Shown here: positions 62,091 through 64,000 of the stretch, piece after piece
Position numbering within the stretch: position 1 is the first letter of the stretch
Layout of the letters: every line of letters starts with the position of its first letter
DNA from: Effrenium voratum
Taxonomy: Eukaryota; Sar; Dinophyceae; Suessiales; Symbiodiniaceae
Assembly (NCBI GenBank): GCA_963377175.1
Contig: CAUJNA010001497.1
Location: 1-64,000 of the forward strand
Direction of reading: 5' to 3'
DNA length: 64,000 bases
The notes under the pieces: generated by a model
What the model was told of the DNA's origin: nothing
Database searches by the model: none
The model's input: only the letters and a program-made list of their open reading frames with translations
Translations under genes and position numbers: made by a program

Positions 62091-63254
62091 CTGCCCCGAG
62101 CTGCGGGAGCTTGCCCGGGAGTTCGGCTGGGACTGAGGCAGAGTCACGGGGTTCAGGCCCCAGGAGAAGGGGCGGGGCGTGTGATTGGTCTGCGCCTGGA
62201 CTCGGAAGCCAGACTGCGAGGAGGCGCGGCTGCTTGCGGGGCTGCCCGAAGTGCTGCTGCCGGTGCGCAGCGTGAAGTGCTGGGGCTGCGTGGCGTCGTT
62301 CATGTTGTTGGCGGACCGGACGTCCTGCACGGCCGCGTCCTCGCTGCCCTGCTGAGGCCGGAAGAGCGTGTTCTCCAGCACCCAGCCCGTGCCGCGGGCC
62401 AGGCCGTAGGCTGCGCCGCCTGCGAGTCCCACGGCCAACCCTGCCGTTGCCGCTGCGCCAACTCCCGCCGTGGCAGCCATCGCTCCAGCAACCTCTCCCG
62501 CCGTGGGCGCCAAAGCAGCGGCCCCTTCTGCCAGGCCCCCCAGATACCCAAAGGCTCCGCCCACGCCCTCTGCGGCAACGGCTACCTCACCCTCCTCCGC
62601 AGCCACCGCTGCCGTCTCCTCTATAGCCTGCGCTGCGCCACGCTCCACCTCCTGCGCGCGCTGCCCCGCCTCGTCCAGGAGGCGCTCTACGTCGTCGGGT
62701 CGGCCTATGATCTGCGGTGGTGGCTGCGGCTGCGGCCCTGGGCGGGGCAATACATTTAGGCGGACGTACTCAGCTGCGTCCTGGGGGAGCTGGGAGCGGA
62801 AGGCCTGCGCCGCCGCGAGCCCTGCTGCTCCTGCGCCCACAAGGTCCGCTGCTGCCTGCGCTCCGTCGGCCGCGCTGCGCAGACGGCCCGTGATGGAGGG
62901 CGGGCCCTGTCCGTTGTTCGTCAGCGCGTCGGCCTCTGGGTCTCCTGCGAGGTCGTCCTCGCCGAAGCGGTTTCCTCCGCCTTGGCGCATCCGGGCCAAG
63001 TCCTCGTCCGTGGCCTTGGCGGGAGTGCGGAAGCCTTCCTCTGGAATCGCCCTCAGGGGCGTGTGCTGCAGAGGCTGCGGGTTGGGGTCCTCGCTGGACT
63101 GCACGAAATCGTCCAAGTAGAAGTGGCTCGTGACGAGCGTGGTGGCCTTGCGGTCCGGCTGGTCCAGGGGCAGCGGCTCGTTCCGCTCCAGGTAGCCCAC
63201 AACCTGCTCGAAGCGCGGGCGCTGATTGAAGCCGTGGGACCGAAGCGTCTTCAC
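62019..63254 (-). CDS. Virion-associated protein of unknown function, copy C
   Basis: 411 codons. The N-terminal half is charged (RPRFEQVVGYLERNEPLPL, DEDLARMRQGGGNRFGEDD) and the middle is helical (GRPDDVERLLDEAGQRAQEV). The centre is strongly hydrophobic and Ala/Gly-rich (AAATAGLAVGLAGGAAYGLA at about 270-295), and the C-terminus is Ser/Arg/Pro-rich. The start ATG seen in copy A is lost with about 40 deleted bases, leaving a GTG. The last residues come from the tandem array, so the C-terminus may be foreign. The amphipathic core recalls membrane-acting accessory virion proteins of double-jelly-roll viruses, by composition only. A truncated homologue is at 7008-7686. Confidence 0.55.
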   Translation of the reverse strand: MKTLRSHGFNQRPRFEQVVGYLERNEPLPLDQPDRKATTLVTSHFYLDDFVQSSEDPNPQPLQHTPLRAIPEEGFRTPAKATDEDLARMRQGGGNRFGEDDLAGDPEADALTNNGQGPPSITGRLRSAADGAQAAADLVGAGAAGLAAAQAFRSQLPQDAAEYVRLNVLPRPGPQPQPPPQIIGRPDDVERLLDEAGQRAQEVERGAAQAIEETAAVAAEEGEVAVAAEGVGGAFGYLGGLAEGAAALAPTAGEVAGAMAATAGVGAAATAGLAVGLAGGAAYGLARGTGWVLENTLFRPQQGSEDAAVQDVRSANNMNDATQPQHFTLRTGSSTSGSPASSRASSQSGFRVQAQTNHTPRPFSWGLNPVTLPQSQPNSRASSRSSGQRAPLLRPRIKTPAPRRIFPTPAR

Positions 63255-63507
63255 CCCTGCGCTCGGCGCGCGCGTAGCGCAGCTGAGGGACCTGGCGGTG
63301 CACTGCCTCCGTCAGCCGGCTCACGTCGTCCAGGTGCCGCTGCCCCTCCTGGGCTAGCCGGCGCTCGCCAAGCCAGTTGTTGAAGGCCCGCGCCTCCTCC
63401 AGCTCTCGCTGGCGCTTCAGCAGCAGCGGCTGCAGGTCGTAGCTGGGGTACGTCTTTCGAAACCACCGGAGCATCTGCGGCTCGTTGCGAGATTCTAGGG
63501 ACATCAT
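63255..63507 (-). pseudogene. Small coiled-coil viral protein, copy C
   Basis: It starts MMSLESRNEPQMLRWFRKTY and stays collinear with the 96-aa protein at 7687-7977 to RYARAERRG. A deletion of about 40 bases near 63253 then removes the end of this gene and the start codon of its neighbour. The frame runs on out of register through that neighbour, to 62770. About 20 codon changes separate the two copies over 80 residues, fewer than expected for free decay. Confidence 0.55.
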
Positions 63508-63512
63508 GGTTT

Positions 63513-63995
63513 TTACACTAGGACGCTTGCGCCCGCCGTCAGCCGGTCGTACGCCGACTGCCTCTCCAGCATGCGCATGGCGCGCTCGCTCGGCCGAGGC
63601 GCTTCTACAGGCTCGGGCCGTACCTCTCTGTGTACCTCGGGCTCGGGCTGTACCTCGGGCTCGGGCTGTACCTCGGGCTCTAACTGCGGCTCGGGCACGG
63701 GCGCTGCCTTGGGTGCAGCCTTGGGCTTGGGTGCTGCCTTGGGCTTGGGAGCTGGCGCGGCAACTGCCTTGGGTGCTGCCTTGGGTGCTGCCTTGGGCGC
63801 GGGCGCTGCCTTGGGCACGGGCGCTGCCTTGGGTGCTGCCTTGGGCGGTGCTGCCTTGGCCGCGGGCGCTGCCTTGGCCACGGGTGCTGCCTTGGGTGCA
63901 GCCTTGGGAGCCGTCTTGGGCTTTGTGGGAAATCTCACCCTCTTGGGACGGAAAGGGGAGTCATACGCCGGCTCCGTGGGCAGGTCGTCGATCAT
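63513..63995 (-). CDS. Lys/Ala/Pro-repeat core-like protein, copy C
   Basis: It starts MIDDLPTEPAYDSPFRPKRV at 63993-63995. Then come about 90 residues of KAAPKAAP/KAAPAPKAA repeats, a PEPEVQPEPEVHREV acidic stretch and the tail PRPSERAMRMLERQSAYDRL. It is 160 codons and in frame, unlike copy A. The repetitive basic N-terminal part fits a DNA-condensing core protein; the acidic stretch and conserved tail may bind another virion protein (inference). It is 5 bases from the next gene. Repeat number differs from copy A, as expected for slippage. Confidence 0.6.
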   Translation of the reverse strand: MIDDLPTEPAYDSPFRPKRVRFPTKPKTAPKAAPKAAPVAKAAPAAKAAPPKAAPKAAPVPKAAPAPKAAPKAAPKAVAAPAPKPKAAPKPKAAPKAAPVPEPQLEPEVQPEPEVQPEPEVHREVRPEPVEAPRPSERAMRMLERQSAYDRLTAGASVLV

Positions 63996-64000
63996 TTTTT

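Overview
The window looks like nuclear DNA of a dinoflagellate, most like a Symbiodiniaceae-type genome. This is an inference from four things: interstitial TTTAGGG tracts, dense lineage-specific tandem arrays, a same-strand run of intron-broken genes belonging to families I associate with dinoflagellates, and relict virus-like elements beside a tyrosine-recombinase retrotransposon. There is no bacterial operon structure, rRNA, CRISPR or intact canonical tRNA gene.

Layout. 1-7005: almost pure repeats, namely a 97-bp array, a 193-196-bp array and three telomere-like tracts that mark unit boundaries. The 1-1975 stretch recurs as an indel-ridden copy at about 5004-7005. 7008-12080: viral copy A of a Polinton/Maverick-like double-jelly-roll virus, with a virion-associated protein, a small coiled protein, a Lys/Ala/Pro core-like protein, a penton-like protein, the A32/FtsK-type packaging ATPase (broken by a local inversion), a Dam-methylase stub and the 3' half of an rve integrase. 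12413-15725: a broken SF3 (D5-like) helicase gene with a Glu/Pro-rich middle. 15840-20450: tandem arrays, including a large inverted pair. 21301-30531: viral copy B, with an HNH/polymerase-like/SF1-helicase fusion, a penton stub, the ATPase, an intact-looking D12-class adenine methyltransferase, coiled-coil genes and a frameshifted protein-primed PolB. 30610-38270: a complete YR (DIRS/PAT/Ngaro-class) retrotransposon with split direct repeats, inserted into the viral block. 38293-42165: the viral block resumes with small genes, a C5-cytosine-methyltransferase-like gene, a zinc-ribbon protein, a tandem array and the probable tail of a capsid protein. 43875-58620: minus-strand, intron-rich host-type genes, namely a tnp2-like transposase, a very long Lys/Glu coiled-coil protein, a second cytosine-methyltransferase-like gene and an acidic-repeat gene. 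60600-64000: viral copy C, with a major capsid protein missing its C-terminus, a tandem array, and the same three structural genes seen in copy A.

Together the viral pieces supply a virion set (MCP, penton, ATPase, core-like and accessory proteins), a replication set (protein-primed PolB, HNH/polymerase/helicase fusion), integration (rve integrase) and DNA modification (Dam- and Dcm-like enzymes). Nearly every viral gene carries single-base frameshifts or deletions, so these are relics, although some breaks could be uncorrected sequencing errors. The retrotransposon is the youngest visible event: its B repeats look identical by eye and its three ORFs are open. Its gene order (recombinase first), the cytosine-methyltransferase domain fused in front of its reverse transcriptase, and the single in-frame TGA between gag and pol are the most unusual features of the window, together with the HNH-polymerase-helicase fusion.
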